A stretch of DNA of 64,000 nt from Acheta domesticus (lineage: Eukaryota > Arthropoda > Insecta > Orthoptera > Gryllidae): positions 121,807,608-121,871,607 of the forward strand of contig JAHLJT010009436.1 in NCBI GenBank assembly GCA_031308135.1, given 5' to 3'. The position numbers and the translations under genes are program-made. The notes below the pieces were generated by a model, which saw only the letters and a list, made by a program, of their open reading frames with translations, was not told the origin of the DNA and made no database searches. This document shows positions 23,735 to 37,910 of this stretch, one piece after another (within the stretch, counting starts at the first letter, position 1; each line of letters begins with the position of its first letter).

Positions 23735-24370
23735 ACACCCGCGATATTGACGTTCAGGTAACAAAACATTGCCCAGCAGCGTCAAAGCAGCAAGGTATCC
23801 AAGCGACCTCGTCGATCGCCACCGTCGACGCGGTCCATTATCCAGGTCCGTGGCGGTGGCGGCGGCGGCGGCGATGCCGACGACGCGTGTGTGAACAGCG
23901 CCCGCGCAAGCCTCACTATTTCTCATAACGGCGCCTGTGTACCCAAACACCGACAGTAATGGCGCCGGCCGACCGCGAACACGCGCCGGCCGCCGGCCAT
24001 GCTTTCATTAGTGAGGCCGCGTCGACCGCCGGACAGCGCTCTCCACTCGGCCGACGGCGGCGCGTCAAAGCGGCGGAAGCAGCGCTAGGGTTGGTGGTGG
24101 TGGTGGTGGTAGTGATGATGGTGGTAGTGGCGACGGAAGCGGAGGCGGCGGCAGAGGCGGAGGCGGCGGTGGCGACGGAGGCGGTGGCTGAAGTGGAGGC
24201 GCACGGCACACGGTAACCGCTTGGGCGACGACGCACACGGAAGCAAAGTAGGTAAAGCAGTTGCCTTGATGATCGTGGTGAAATTTGTGATGCGATTGGC
24301 AATCGTGGTGATGTCTTTGAGAAGGACGGTGTGGATGGTGGCCTGGCTGACGAAGTAATGATAATGATAG
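23735..24370. other. GC island with GGC/GGT triplet tracts
   Basis: CpG-rich block with GGCGGTGGCGGC near 23850-23870 and interrupted (GGT)n, (GGA)n and (GGC)n from 24090 to 24195. The Val/Ala/Glu and Pro/Ser/Thr open frames on the two strands derive from these triplets. Confidence 0.55.
24090..24195 (+). repeat. Interrupted GGT/GGC triplet tract
   Basis: Seven GGT triplets followed by mixed GAT, GGT, GGA and GGC triplets. Its GT-rich skew is on +. Confidence 0.8.
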
Positions 24371-27039
24371 TGACGCCAGCCATGGAACCATTAACAGAGA
24401 AATTACGAATACTAGTTCACTCATGAAATTTCAGCCAATTGCGTGCATGAATTGGAACCACACCAAAAAATCAGAGAAGACTTATCTATGAGAAATTATC
24501 AGTTATTGATTATCACCTCTTAGAAAGTGATAATTTTGCACTTTTTTGTTTGATTGCCACAAGTGGCCAGCATATAGTAAGCAGAGATTGATACATGTAG
24601 TAATTGAACTTATAGAACATTTGTAAAGCTATCAGATTAACGTGTATGATATTCATTCTTTACATGCTTATTAAACTAAAATTCTTAGATAAATTGACCA
24701 TTTCCAAAGCACTTGAGGAATTACCTAAGGCAATGGCAAGGATGATCGTTGAGTTAGTTGATGGTGTAGGGAGTTTGTAGCGAGCTGAAGACAATGAGGG
24801 AGTAGACAACGAAAAATAAGCAAGGGTAAGAAGGTAGTAGTATAGAACATGCTTCACAGCTAGCTGCCGTTGAATAGCGTTCCTACACGAAGTGCTCTCT
24901 TCCTCGGTGCAACACCGTCGGTGCCTTGCTCGGTGCAACATGGTTGCATAACCTTAGCTTATTTGGCGCATCGGGTGTACGAACCTTCAGAGCATATTCC
25001 TCAGCCTGTGGCGCTGTATGAAGGTAGAAGCAGGTAAACGTGTAAAACCAAACGAAGTGATATCAGAGGGTCGAAAGTTGCAAATTACTGCTAATATCAG
25101 TTCTGTGGAAATGAAAATTATTTACAAGAAGCATAGTGATAATTATAGAAAGCAATCATTGCCTTTTGATGTCGTTATAAACTGAGAAAGGTGATTCAAA
25201 GTTATCGTCGATCCCAAACTTGAAAGGCAATCGTGAAAAACTGCTTGATCTAACATTTACGTTAGGACAGTATTTTACATATCAATACAACAGATTAATA
25301 GTGTAAAAGAAAGGTAAGCTGAAACAAGAGTGGGAAAGAATAGCACACGAAACTAAAAAAACATATTGCACATATACAACGTAATAATTAGAGATGTAAG
25401 GAAGGCTGTAATGAACTGACTTCTTAGACTTGTACACACCTACACGGATGTACACACTTGAAAATGGAAGTCAAGATAAGCCTTTCCAGTCAAAACGAGA
25501 AGTGAACGCACAAGGGAAGGCGGCATTAGAAAGTGATGCAGAACAAACAAACCAATTGCATGATAGTGCAAGCTACTAAACATAGCAAAAAGTAGTGGGG
25601 TCCGTGCTACAAAATGTACTCTGTATCGAAGGTAAGATGTAGACAGAATAATCAAAGTTTCCCGTACCAAATTGAAACGATGAGTTATGACCGCAAACAA
25701 TGAAGTCACCAAATATTTTAAAATTCGATAAGCTCTTTTAGAGATTCCACACTTTTTTAATTGCTCATGTTTAACGAAAAACTAACTAAATCAAGGCAAC
25801 TAACGCAAATCTAACACCGCGAATCCGTGTAACTTTCTGCAAGAGACAAACATTCACTGCTCACTACACTTTACTGCGCTTGAAAACATTAAGGTATTAG
25901 AAAACAAGCACATTAACATCTGTTTGGCGAGGAAATATTGCAGTCTTCTTTTGCTGTACCACCGGTAGTGGGTCCTGGAAGACATCGCTCTAGAAATAAG
26001 CCTCTTCGTTCAGCAAAAAAAATTTGCGAAAAGGAAGCCCTGCCTAGGTGATCGCTCAATGCATTGCAACATGTGCTTCTGACCGCAGCGATAGTGGAGG
26101 CCAAGGACCGGCATCCGCTCTAGTTTCTAGTTATGACAATGCTGGGCACAGAATATGTGCATTATTTCTTGGAAGAAGTTTTCTGCTTTATGATTAAGCA
26201 ATTGCACAAGCATTTTATTCTCGTTTGTCATGAGATGGTGCAGAGGGTGCTGATTTTTTGTGTGGGTAAGACTGGACATGCTATATATCTACGTAACATA
26301 TAGACGCTTGCTGAAGACAATTGATAACTACATTTCCGTTAAAATAAAAAAAATCAATTCAACCAGATACATAAATGACGTGGGTTACATCAAATCATCA
26401 AGGAGGACAATCATAACCTTTCACAAACAAACTCGGCAATTTTTTAACGTATATTGCTAGTGCTAGTAGGAGAATGATGGAGGTTATTATTTCTCCCAGA
26501 ATAATTTGTTTCTGGTTCTGAATGTGTATTTTTCTTTTGCGTTTCCCAGATATTATTTGTGAGTCCTTCTTACAGAATGTCTCAAAACTCTTACCTTGTC
26601 AACATTCACTACCATTAGTAATGTACACGTACTATATATTGTTGGTAGTAGTATTATAGAATACATGGTAAAATCTTCTGGATATGTGCCTCTAGTATTG
26701 TAGAAATTCTGAGACAAGTGTCAGAGATATGGAGTTCAAAGTATACGCCGTGAAACCTCAAAGGCACTTTGTTGTTCGTGTTGGGATAACTGGAATACAA
26801 AAATCTGCCAGATATATATGCTCTGAAAAAAATCTGTTCTGTTTGATATTGTAAAAATTACCTTTTTAGTGTTTATGAGTAGAAGATAATCACAAAGTGA
26901 AACAGCAATGAAATTTCAATAACAATTTCAACAATTTCAATTACTTAAAGCATACTCTTTAGTGTTGCTCTCACACAATTAATAATTAATTCTCAAAAAT
27001 GTAGTACCTCCTCTAAAATCCACCATGACCTTCGCAAAG
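24371..27039. other. Mixed AT-rich stretch, partly purine-rich
   Basis: No gene is recognised. The + strand is G/A-rich between about 24700 and 25700. CTCGGTGCAACA is repeated at 24903 and 24930. Donor-like AAGGTAAG sites occur in purine-rich DNA without adjoining coding sequence. Confidence 0.45.
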
Positions 27040-27530
27040 CGTACCTTCCCGAAAACAAAGCCCCCCCGGTATCCCGCAAAACCTCTCCGGAGCGAGAGAA
27101 CAACAAATTTCACGCCTGAGCCGTAATAGTAAACAGGTTCAGAAAATTTAGCGGCAATTTCGCTCATCTCTCCGCCGCGGCGAGGAATATTAATTTCGCG
27201 AGTTTAAATCCGGCGTAAGGGCGCGCAAACATCCCTTCACGGCGGTGCGGCGCAGCGCGCAGGCGGAGGCGGTGGCGGCGGCGGCCGCGGCGCCGCTGCG
27301 CGCCCGCCTTAGGTGTGCTTCCCGCACGGGGTTATTACGAGATAAATCAGTGCGCGCTGCTAATATCTGCCGTAATACCTTCGCGCGAGCGCGCCCGCCT
27401 GCCTGCCCGCCCCGTGGCTGGGAGCCGCCTCCCGCCGTTCGAACGATTGGGCCCGACGCGGCCGGCGAGGCGATGCTCGCGGTGGAATGGTCGCCGTGAA
27501 ATGGAACGGCGGCAGCGGGTTTTCTTTGCG
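27040..27530. other. GC island
   Basis: CpG-rich block mixing GC-rich runs (GGCGGCGGCGGCCGCGG near 27270) with AT-rich cores such as GGAATATTAATTTCGC. Plus and minus frames overlap. No domain. Confidence 0.55.
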
Positions 27531-29949
27531 TTGTTGTAAGCTTCACGGTCTTTTTTTAAAATTTATTTATTCATTTGATTCCTTAGTGGGTAACTGTCTG
27601 GCGTTATTTCGTTTTCAGGAATATTACGTGGTTTCAACCTTCGTGGGGACGTTATTTCCAGATTGCGAGGGTTTGTAAGCATTTGCATGTTGAATACGTT
27701 CGAAAATAAAATGATGGGTGAGGGAAAATATGACTTCGCTTGTGTCTGAAAAAATGACGAGAATTATCTTCTCACTGTGAAAGGTGTCTGTGGATTCTTT
27801 ATATATTCAGGATCTTACAAAAACTGCAATTATTGTATTAGTGAAAACTTTTGTTCAAATATTAAATTTGTTGCAGTGCTATATGAGAGTATTTTATTCG
27901 TTGCTCTTCAACTCTGTGCGTCCTATTTTTGAGAAATCATTTAGTGTGGCTTTCTTCAGCAGCATTTTTATACGTGGTTATGCGGAAGAGCTGTTGTTTA
28001 GGGTCGAGACTCACCATATACAGTCATTATTATTCAATATATGATGTTGATGGAACAGATTAATTCTTAGTTCTTAATGTACTTTTCGTTGTCTATTGTA
28101 ATACACTCACATGGTCACTTCGATTTATTAGAACATTTTTATTTACTGCAAATATTTTCCTTCTTGAGGTGTATCAAGTTTTTCTGTTTGATCAATTATG
28201 GTTGAAATGAGCTTTTCAGATCTTGTTGAAACAAACTCTCTCGAAAGGAATTTATGTACTTATGTTTAATATTTTCGTTAAAATAAGAATTAAAAATGTA
28301 AGGAAAGGAATACGTACGACAATAAGAAAAGATAATACAAATATTTTGAAAACTCAGTAATTAAATGACCACCTTTACGAACAATTCTCGGGCACAAGTG
28401 AGTAAAATTGAAAAACCAAATTTGTTTTAATAAATGCATGCAAAGTTCACAAAAATGTAGCCTTAATAGAAAAAGTTACATTTCACTCTATGTTGGCTCT
28501 TTAAAGTTGAAGTGATTGTCTGGGAACCACTTCTCTCTGTTCACTCAGACCATTTACAGAATTCAAGGAAGAATTCGGAAGGAAACAGAGGTAATGCTAT
28601 AACAAGAGTTTGGAAGACCCTTGTCCCTTGCGGAGCTGAGTCCTTCGTGGAAGAAAGAACTCGGCAATTACAGAATTTAAAGACGACCGCGCAGCCCTGA
28701 ACCCCTAAGCTTATTATAGTAAATGCTACATTAATGAGTGCAACCTCTGAATCGGAATTGCGTGGCTTCGACTTCAATGTAATAACTTATTTAAGGCGCT
28801 GAGGAGGGTGCACGCTGATGGTGGGGGCGGAGAGGAATTGCAGATAGGAAAAGAGACGGGGACGGGAACAAGGGCGGGGGCATAGGCGGGAATCCCCACT
28901 TCGTAGTCGTCAAAGGTCGTCAAAGGTTGGGATGCAGCATGAAACCGTAGCTGGACCTTTTATCGAACCTCTATATATGACAATCTCTCTACATCGATTT
29001 TTTTTCGCCACTTGAAAATTTCATTTAAAATGCTTCTTTGCATCGAAAATTATTTTTAAATAGCGAATTTAGTTCCAGACTATTATTCTCTATGCAATAA
29101 AAGTGGCGATAAAATATCGATGGCTTAGTTCACAAACATTGTAGGTCCACCACTGATAATTTTTCACGTAATATCATTTTGAAGTTTTCTTATTCGTATC
29201 TACCTAGTGTACGAAGAATGCATGGCCATACAAGAGGGAACTACTTTTTCCCAGAAAGCAAACATTGGCAATCCAAACGTAAGTGCACCTTTACAAACTT
29301 TCAAGTTTTGTTTTCTCGAAGCTAAGAATTTTGAACTTATAATATATGTGCACCAAGCTATCGATACAGAAGATTCACAGCTTTATCATGTGGTTTACCC
29401 AACTCTGTTACCTCTTCACTGAATGAAACTAGTTTCATGAATCTTTGGTCGTGAATGAGGATATTATCTCAACAGATAAAGATATTCGATAAATAAAAAT
29501 GGTGATAAAGTTATGAACATAATGATGATGCTGAAGAAAAGGATAAGAAAACCTTCCACTCACTCACAAACCTTTGAAAAAATGAAGAAGCGTTTTTGAT
29601 TAAGAGTAAACGTTCCAGATAGTGTTTCAGTGGATTATTAAGTGTGAACACTACTTAAAACGGAAGTGCATCGTACCTACAAAAGGAAATTCAACTCAAT
29701 AATTTGGTTATGTATCATACTTAAAATAAATTACTATTCATAAAAATGTATTGAAGTATTTGTGAATGTATGATTTTTAATTACTCGAATTTATTACCAA
29801 AATTGTTTAAAAGCATATGGAAATAGTGCTTCATATGTATTTCTACAGATCAAAGGTTCTGTTTATCGAACATTATAGAAGGAACCATCAGAATAGATAT
29901 ATGGAGGTCCGACTGTATTTCACTTTTAAAACAACGATAATTTTTGCGA
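27531..29949. other. AT-rich stretch, no gene seen
   Basis: Low-GC DNA with one G-rich patch at 28795-28900 (GGTGGGGGCGGAGAGG) followed by a tandem CGTCAAAGGT pair near 28909-28928. No coding exon. Confidence 0.5.
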
Positions 29950-30340
29950 GGTGGGCGGTAGGCGCCGCTCGCCCTGCGGCGCCCTGTAGAGCGGAGGGCG
30001 TTATTGGAAGGAGAGGCTCGCGTCGATCGCTGCCCACCGTACTGCTCCTCTTCGAGCATCGCCAGGTCGCGCGCGCGTCGCAAGTCATGTTAGGTCCAAG
30101 TTGGCGACGCAATATCTGCGCGCGGCGGACAAGTCCTACGACTCGCCTCGCCGATGGACAGGGGGTGAGAAAGAGGGAGGATGCGGACAGGAGAGGATGG
30201 GGAAGGAAGAGAGGACTGGAAAATGTGGAGGGAAATGAAAAGGATGAGAATGTTGGGGGAAAAGGATGAGAATGTTGGAAGGAGTTTAAAGTCAGAGAAG
30301 ATGAGAGAAAAAACGGTTGGAAGATTGTAAGAAATTGCAT
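29950..30340 (+). other. GC island with purine-rich tail
   Basis: CpG-rich core at 29950-30160, then G/A-rich + sequence to about 30330 with a tandem duplication of AAAAGGATGAGAATGTTGG (30238-30280). Frames of 150 codons on both strands are compositional. Confidence 0.5.
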
Positions 30341-30579
30341 CTCTGACTAAAGGAACGACAAAATGAAAATAGGCCTATTGATGAAGGTACAAAACTAGGA
30401 ATGTTGATGTAAAGATTAATGCAACGTTTGGATTATTTGGGATAAGATGCTGAATAGACAAGCTGATAAATATGAAAGACTGTAGGAGACCAGACAGGAT
30501 GATCACGATGATCACGTAAACGAAAAATGCCATTTAGCGGATCAATTAATCTCCAAAGAAGGTGAAAGGATACGAAGGG

Positions 30580-30804
30580 AGACAGCCGAGTCAGGAGTAG
30601 CCGTGTGCGAGACGGCGAGGAGAGAAGTCGGCGTCGGTGGGCCGGGAGGCCGGGAAGATGGGGGGGGGAGGCGCGTCCCCATGCCTGATATTGGCGGGCG
30701 AGCGCCAATATGCGCAGGCAGCAGAGAGAAGGGCGAGGGCAGAGGACGTGCGAGTGGACGGGACGGCGGCGACACTGCTACGGGCGGATACCCTGCATTC
30801 CTTC

Positions 30805-30849
<45 letters not shown>

Positions 30850-30960
30850 CTGGACGACGCGCGTTGGCAATAGTGACGCTCCGCGCCTCCTCTCTTCTCT
30901 CTCCTCCTATCACTTCCTTTTGTTCCCCTTTGCCTTTTCCTCTACGACCCACTCTGAATC
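30580..30960. other. GC island with (GCC)n
   Basis: G/A-rich on + to about 30760, then a GCC run, then C/T-rich sequence to 30960. The polarity is reversed relative to most islands here. The minus-strand 213-codon frame includes a poly-Arg run from the triplet tract and is not credible. Confidence 0.55.
30808..30849 (+). repeat. (GCC)n microsatellite
   Basis: Fourteen uninterrupted GCC triplets. Confidence 0.95.
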
Positions 30961-33409
30961 CATAATGCCACCGCTTAAGTTCTTCTTGCAGTAAGTGCAC
31001 ACAATTCACGTTCACGTGCGAGAAAAAACTCATTAACACAATCATGGGAACAGCTCGAAACAAGAAGAATGAAAGAAAGAGTTTGCGCGTTATGTAAATC
31101 GTACGTAGACCAACCGAGTTGGTAGGAAATTCGAAATAGACTGGAGAAACCAACATATTTCGGAAACCCCTGTGAAATTTCAATTTTTCTCAAAAATTAA
31201 TCAATTTTTTCCCTTACATTTTTGAAATCACACGTAGCTGTGATTTATAGCGACATAGAAGTTGAGAAAAGTTTTAAACTTCAGTTTCCAACAATTTTGT
31301 TTTCAATTAAATGCCAATACATGCATTATTCAGTATTCCAGAGCTCTTTCTAATTTGTGGCGCGATGTTGTTTACAAGCATAATATAACATATCCCGAAC
31401 GAAAATCAATTTCTACCTTTCGAATGATACCCGAAACTTGCTACTCCACGCTGTGGTTTGTGGATAATTAGAACTTGTGTTTCCAACAATTTTTGAAGTC
31501 CCTAATTTGTGCAACATCAAGAGATTCGTCATTTTTCTCTTCTGCAATGCGAGAATTCGGGTGTTAGGTTACTCTGTGTTTGGTTGATCAAACATGAGAA
31601 CTTTCGCCTTATCCCTTCTGCACAATGACACTGAAGCTATCATGAACAAAAACGATCGTGAACTCTTTGAAAAACGTTAAAAAATAAAAATCATTTTAAC
31701 ATAATTTTTGAAATCATTTTTTATCATTCAAACCTTTAGAAGTTTGACTAAAAAGTGCACCTGTGTTATTTTGAATAATCATTTTGTACGTTACTTTGCT
31801 CTTTTCGAGCTAAGGATGTAAAGAAAAATTCCAGCCAATTTTTAGAAAAATTGGAATGTCATGGGGCCTTAATGTAAAGTAGTCAAAGAACAAAATATTC
31901 GTTTCAAATTGAATTTTCTGGAGAGTCTACAGTTTTCAAGTTGTCTGCGTTGTTCACTGTGCTGCGTACTTAGAATGATAGAAATTAACTTTTAGAATTC
32001 ATAATTTCAATGGATATGAAAAACTATTTTATAAAAGTACTAGCACATAACGATCAAATAAAATTTCAACAAACTTAATTTCAACATGTTAACTTCTTAC
32101 TAAAGCGATATATTGGTACTCATTAACTCCAATCAATGGCAAAACGTTTGTACAAACACAAGCGCAGGCCGTTGTACTCACACGCAAGAACACAAGCACT
32201 CACACATACATATTCACAACCAGAACAATCTTCGAGAAAGCTCGTTATGGTGTCAGACTGACATTTTCCTGAATAAGATATAAAACTTTCGTTTATTTTC
32301 TTGATTAATTGCCTCATTGTCAAACTTTTTTTGCACGAGTGTGAAAATGGTATCCATGGGAGTGAAAATAGAAAAAGTTATTATTCATATTTATGTGTCA
32401 GAAATAGATGAATGGCTGTCTCATATTTTACGAAATTAGGAAAAAATGATTTTCTGAAACAACATTATTTTATTGCAAGTATTTTTAGGTATTTCTTGAC
32501 GTATTAAAACATTGACAACTACTCGTACAACAAGAACAATGGTAACAATAGCTCAAAAAAGAATATGTGAAACTCATATTGTCGGAATGAATTATGAGAA
32601 GGACTCTATAAATCAAATAAGAAAATTGCTTGTTCTTCTGTAGTACCATGTTTTCTCTCTTTCCAGTCCCAATAATTTATAGATCTTTGAAGGTCTTGAG
32701 TATTTTTTTAGGAATCCCTTTGACCCAATATCCTTCAACTTACTTTTCTACTTCATAAGAAATATTCATGTTTTCTTCACATATCCCTCTAATTCAAGAT
32801 TGATCGAACTTTCTAGTCTATTTGCTCTGTAACTATTTTCCATGGCTATGGAGCCTACGATCTCCATGTATTTTTAATATTTTATTCAGCAGACTTAAGC
32901 AATCAGTCAATTTCACAAAATCTATTACATACTTCTACTCTTAAAATTGCGCGAGATATTTCTATTTGTAATGATTACATCGTGGAATCAAACAAAACGT
33001 CGTCTCATTCACGAAATCTAAGAGATTTTAAACACACTGCTGGTTAATGAACTCGGTTAACGCCTTGTTGATTAATTTTCCAGTCTTGCAATTAAAATTT
33101 TACTTAGATCCCGTATATAATTAAATACTATTATTAATACTCAAAAGTTCTGTCCTGTTTTAGACAGAAATAAATTTTCTAAACTTTAAATATCAGTCAT
33201 CAACTACAGCAGGATCATGTGATCAACACCTCGCGTATTGCAACTTTCGTCACAGTAAACATTCATAGATTCAACAGCAATGATCATCAATCAATATGAA
33301 GACCATCTGATAATATTTAATTTCTAAATTTGAAATTTTGCTTCGTCTGGACGACTTCGATAATAAAGTGTATCGGCTATCATTTTTGCTACAGCTATAG
33401 CAATGCCAC
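30961..33409. other. AT-rich stretch, no gene seen
   Basis: Low-GC DNA. GTTTCCAACAATTTT occurs twice (31286 and 31480). No element boundaries, exon or RNA gene can be supported. Confidence 0.5.
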
Positions 33410-34460
33410 GCGCCATCTCATTGCCTGGCGGGCGACCGCGGAGCCACCCCTCCATTGCCCCCTCTCACCTTTTTCGCTGTGGTCCTCCACGCACCACCCC
33501 CTGCGGTTCCAATATTAAAAGCCAGCAACTCGGAGAATGATTTTACGCCCCGGCTAATAACGCGCAGCCTGCCGCCGCTCCAACTTCCCGCCCGCCGCCA
33601 GCACCTGGCCTGGGGTTGGGGTTGGGTGTCCAGTGGAAAGAGAAGCGGACGCGAAACATGATGGCGTGCAGATGTGAAATGTGAGAAGGGACAGAAGGTG
33701 AGAGATGAATGGGACGATGAAAGGTGGATGGAAGGTGAAGGGACAAGGAAAAAGTAGGGAAGTTGAAAGAAGAAGAAAGAAATTAGGATGTGGAGAGGGT
33801 CTGGGAGCAAAAAAAAAAGATGCAGAAAAATTAAAAGAAAAGTTACGAAGGCGAGAGTAAAAAAAGGTCAATACGCGTGTAGAGAGAACGAAGTTCAGCG
33901 AGAGAAAATGAAGCATAACTGAGTGGTTTATGATGGTAAGCGAAGTGTTTACAAGGCAGACGAATCTCCAGAGTAGCCGAAGGGAAAGTGTAAAAGCCAG
34001 GAATAATCGGGAAAGAAAAGTGTCGAAAGATAAATAAGTTCAAGGTAGACAGTAGTCGAAATGATTGGGTAACACAAAGCCGTGTATCAATAAGACGAGA
34101 TGTCACATCTTGATGGCCAAGCCATTGGCCGGTGATAGAACTGATGGAACGACACAAGATTTCACAAAAAGAATCACTCGAAATAACACATACTGGAGTT
34201 GAGGGCATTGTGCAAAGTGGAACGAGGCAAAGTCCGAAAAGGTGGATGAGGTGAGAAGTGAAAACGACCAACAATGGGAAGTAGGGTGGGAGATGTAATT
34301 GGGATGGAGGGTGTAATTGTGAGGAAGCGGTGTGAATGTGTAGAAGTTAGCGCAGAGTGGCGAATTTTGGAACGGGGAAGGGGAAGGAGAAGGACGGGAA
34401 GAGAAGAGATGGGAAACGTGGAGCGCTGAGACGAGTCGCCATGAGAGAGAGGGTGTGCAG
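33410..34460. other. GC island with C/T to G/A switch
   Basis: C-rich on + at 33410-33600. From 33610 the + strand becomes G/A-rich and stays so for roughly 800 bp. The minus-strand frames of 110-143 codons (Ser/Leu/Phe/Pro-rich) follow from the skew. Confidence 0.5.
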
Positions 34461-35239
34461 CGTATCGCGGTCGCCCAGCGAAAGTTGCTACAAGTTGCGC
34501 GCTCACGACTTTGCGGGACCCGTAATACTACTACACAGTCAACGTATCTCTACGACCATGGCACAAAGGCTCATTATACACGTAGGATATTAATATTATG
34601 ACTCCATAATTCCTCTGAAGAACTCTTTTCGAATGAAATTTCCGTAATTAGTTTTCCAATTTTTTGAAACCGAAGCGTTACGGATACTACGTCCCAGGAA
34701 AGCGAGACACGGCCAGTTTAACAATTTATGGCTCTGGAAAACTTAGTGAAAGATAACATAGGACGTAAAATATACAACTTTAGGGAAGTAATATTAAATA
34801 TTTCCTTCGTATTTTTTTTAAAAAGACAAGAGATATTATTTGCTAATGTGAAATTCTGTTCATCATTAAAAAGCAAATAAAATCTCTTTCAAAATGCCTA
34901 GCAAAAGAAACCGTCTTTTATTAAATAATATAACTCATAAGTAACAGTGTTACGGAAGCAAATACTAAGGCTATATTTTGCGTTGTATTTATAGACGATT
35001 TGCACATTCATTTTGCCCATGTTCTGGGAAGTGAAACTAAAATAAATTTCTCTTTGCATAAAATATTATTAAAACTTCAATCTCAAAATAATGTTAATAT
35101 TTCATGTTGCAAAAACCAAAATCAAGTACAAAGAAATCAAATATATCTTAAATAAAACGTGCCTTGCAACCAACTAGAACAAACAGAACACCATCTGTTT
35201 GTTTTTTAGCACAAAAATCTGAAATTGTCCGGTGATCTC
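34461..35239. other. AT-rich stretch, no gene seen
   Basis: Low-GC DNA. A perfect 10-bp stem with a 6-nt loop (AACAAACAGA/TCTGTTTGTT) lies at 35178-35203, probably by chance. No gene. Confidence 0.5.
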
Positions 35240-36340
35240 AAAGACGGCATTTACATTTCAAGTCGCCCCTCCTTCCAAGAAGACAAACCATTTCATCCCT
35301 GTCAGAGAGAAAGCGCGGCCTTTCCCATGCGCGAGGTTTTATACCAAATAACACTGTGGCCTTTGTGCGTTCGTCAGCCTCTCGCAACGCTAACCGCGGG
35401 AGGGGCAGAGGCCAGCGATGCGCGCCTGGTCGCGCACGGACGTTTATGGCTGTAGTTGTAAATAAAAATTAATAAATGGGACTGGAGCGCGATATTTCAG
35501 AGACCCGGCGCTCCGACGCCAACAACCTTACGGGCTGAAGGGGGAAATGCCAGTGGGAGCCGAGGAGAGAGGGGCATTTGCAATGGCTGCTGCTGAACCG
35601 GCTGTTGTTGCAACCGCTGCTGGAATCAGATGTGGAAATCAAAACCGGATGAGATGTTTCAGGTGGGAGGTAGACAAGATTGTTCGTGAAAAGAGTCAGA
35701 AGCGCTGAGAAAGAATGTTTGAAACTCTGGAAGGCAGAAAATAATTTAATAAGTGAGAAAAAATGTTCAGAGCAGTGGTTAGAAATACACATTCTATAGC
35801 AAACGGAAAACTGAAACCCTAAATGAAACATCAAACAAGGTGCAGGCAGGGGGAATACTAAAGGTTGTGAGAGAAACGAGATGGGAGACGCAGATAATAA
35901 TGATTTGTAATGTAAATACATGAAGCAAAATGAGATCTGGCAAGGGGTTGAAAGGCAACATAATACAAAATAATGTAGGTTGAGACGTGATTCGACACAG
36001 AAGGCAACGTGGTGATGTTCTATACGATAGATCCCGTGGTAATGATACTAGAGGTGGAAGGAGTAGTTGTGATTCCCAAAGACGTGTGGAGGCCCCAATA
36101 TCCAGGAGTGGCAGTGGCGATGGTGATCGAGCGAGAAGGAGGTGTGGGTGGCGGTCAAGTCCGGCTAAGCCACAGGCCGGCGGAGATTTCTCTTCGTAGG
36201 TCGGCGGGGGGCAGCGAAGGCGACGGGCAATTAAACCTACTTGTCCCGACTCCCCACAGCTCAGCGAGCGGACTCATTAGAACTACTGTGAACCCGAGCA
36301 GCTGCCGTCGAGCGCCAGCAAACGGCACTTCGATCTTAGG
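35240..36340. other. GC-rich islands with C/T to G/A switch
   Basis: C/T-leaning + sequence at 35240-35420, CpG-rich core at 35390-35540, G/A-rich tail to about 36000, then a second CpG-rich core at 36080-36330. No exon. Confidence 0.45.
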
Positions 36341-36949
36341 GGACAGGCAATTCTCTTAAATTCACGTTATTTGGATGAATTACTGTTCCTCTCAAGAAGA
36401 AAACACACGGGCGATATTTGTGATATATTTGCCAAGTTTTTAATTACTTCACTGCATGGCATATGTAAAAATATTCCAAATATAAACATGAAATCAAGAA
36501 AATAATTACAATGAAGATATTTTAAAGTGACGTTGAACATTTCCCTTAATATGCTCGTACTTCAGTGTAACTCTAGACTATTACAAAAGTAGTCAATTAG
36601 TGGTATTTATCCGGAATCACAAATCCAATACCTTCCATTTCAAGGAAAGGGTTTTTGTTAAATTATCGTTATTTCGTATGTGGCGTTAGATATTCGTAAA
36701 TGCCATATGAAGGGCTTATTTATACACAAGACGTGAGACGTAAATGGTTGTTGAAATGGTCTGTTGTTGTAATAGTATGGTAGAATTTTCTATGTAAGAA
36801 AATAATATGAAATTAAATATTTATTTCAATAAAAGCCTCAATTTAAATCATATTGAAAGTGAATTTTTGTAACGAAACATATTGTTTTCAAGAATTACGA
36901 ATAAATAAGAAAAAGGATGAAAGAGAGAGGCAAATGCGCTTGAGTGGAT
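36341..36949. other. AT-rich stretch, no gene seen
   Basis: Low-GC DNA between islands. Nothing recognisable. Confidence 0.5.
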
Positions 36950-37910
36950 CTTGCTTTAATGAAGGCCACGCATCACCCAGCAACTCCGCTCCACCCTGTT
37001 CTGCTCGACTTCGCTTCACCCAGCGCGACCGCCCGTTCGCCTTGCCTCTCTCCGCCATGCCCTCAATCTCCGCCCCGTCCCGCCACGCCATGCTCCACCC
37101 CGTCTAGCTCCCACTTCGCCTCGCCCAGCTCCCGCTCCGTCTCTCCTCGCTCCATCCCGCCCCACCCCACTTCACCCCACTCCTCTTTCTGCGCCCCTCT
37201 TCGCCGCGATCCTCTCCGCCCCGCCCCTGCCCCGCTTTCACCCGTGTCGCTCCACTCCGCTCGCTCCGCCCCGCCACGCTCTGCCCCGCGCAACCCCAGG
37301 CCGCTCCGCCCCGCTGCACTCCGTCCCTTCCCACCCCTCCCCGGCCCGACACGGCCCCGCCCCCGCCCACCCGGCCCCGCCCCCACCCCGCTCCGCCCCA
37401 CCCGGCCCCGCCCCGCCCGCTCCCTCGCCCTTCCCCGCTCCGCCACGCCCTGCCCCTCCCAGCCCCTCCCCGTCCCGCCTCGTCCCCGCTCCGCCTCGTC
37501 CTCTGGCGCGGCCCCTCGAGCGCCGGCCGGGCGTCCGCGTCGCCGTCTCCGCAGGGCAATAAAACCGAGGCGCCGCCCGGCGGCCGCGGGCGGGCGAGCG
37601 GGGGCGGGGCAGGGGCGGGCGGATTTACTGCGGGCGCCGGCGTCGCCGCCAGGGGCGCGGGCGGGGACGGGGACGGCGGCGAGAGGAGGTGAAGAGGGAG
37701 GGGCGGGCGGGGCGACGGAGACTCTAATTAGCAGCAGGGCCGACGCCGTTATCTGTACAAGGGCCGCGCCACCGCGCCGCTCCTCGCCTCCGCAGCCGCA
37801 GCCAACGCCGCTTCCGCCTCTGAGGCCGCCGTCGCTGAAACCTCGCGGCGCTCGCCACCTCCCAGCAGACTCCGCTGGGGAACCTCAAGCGGAAGCGACT
37901 CAGTGGTAAC
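36950..37910. other. Large GC island, C-rich then G-rich
   Basis: From 36990 to 37530 the + strand is almost entirely C/T with GCCCCGCTCCGCCCC-like degenerate repeats. Around 37560 it flips to G-rich (GGGGCGGGGCAGGGGCGGGC near 37600), then mixes. The 321-codon + frame (36944-37909) is Pro/Ser/Arg/Ala-rich throughout, is mirrored by open minus frames and has no domain, so it is not called as a gene. Confidence 0.6.

Noticed and set aside
25310..25640. AAG|GTAAG donor-like sites
   Set aside because: They lie in a long G/A-rich tract where such strings are expected, with no coding block upstream.
36944..37909. 321-codon + frame in the large GC island
   Set aside because: Pro/Ser/Arg/Ala-rich throughout, mirrored by minus frames of 127-151 codons. 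It reflects a C/T-only strand, not coding constraint.
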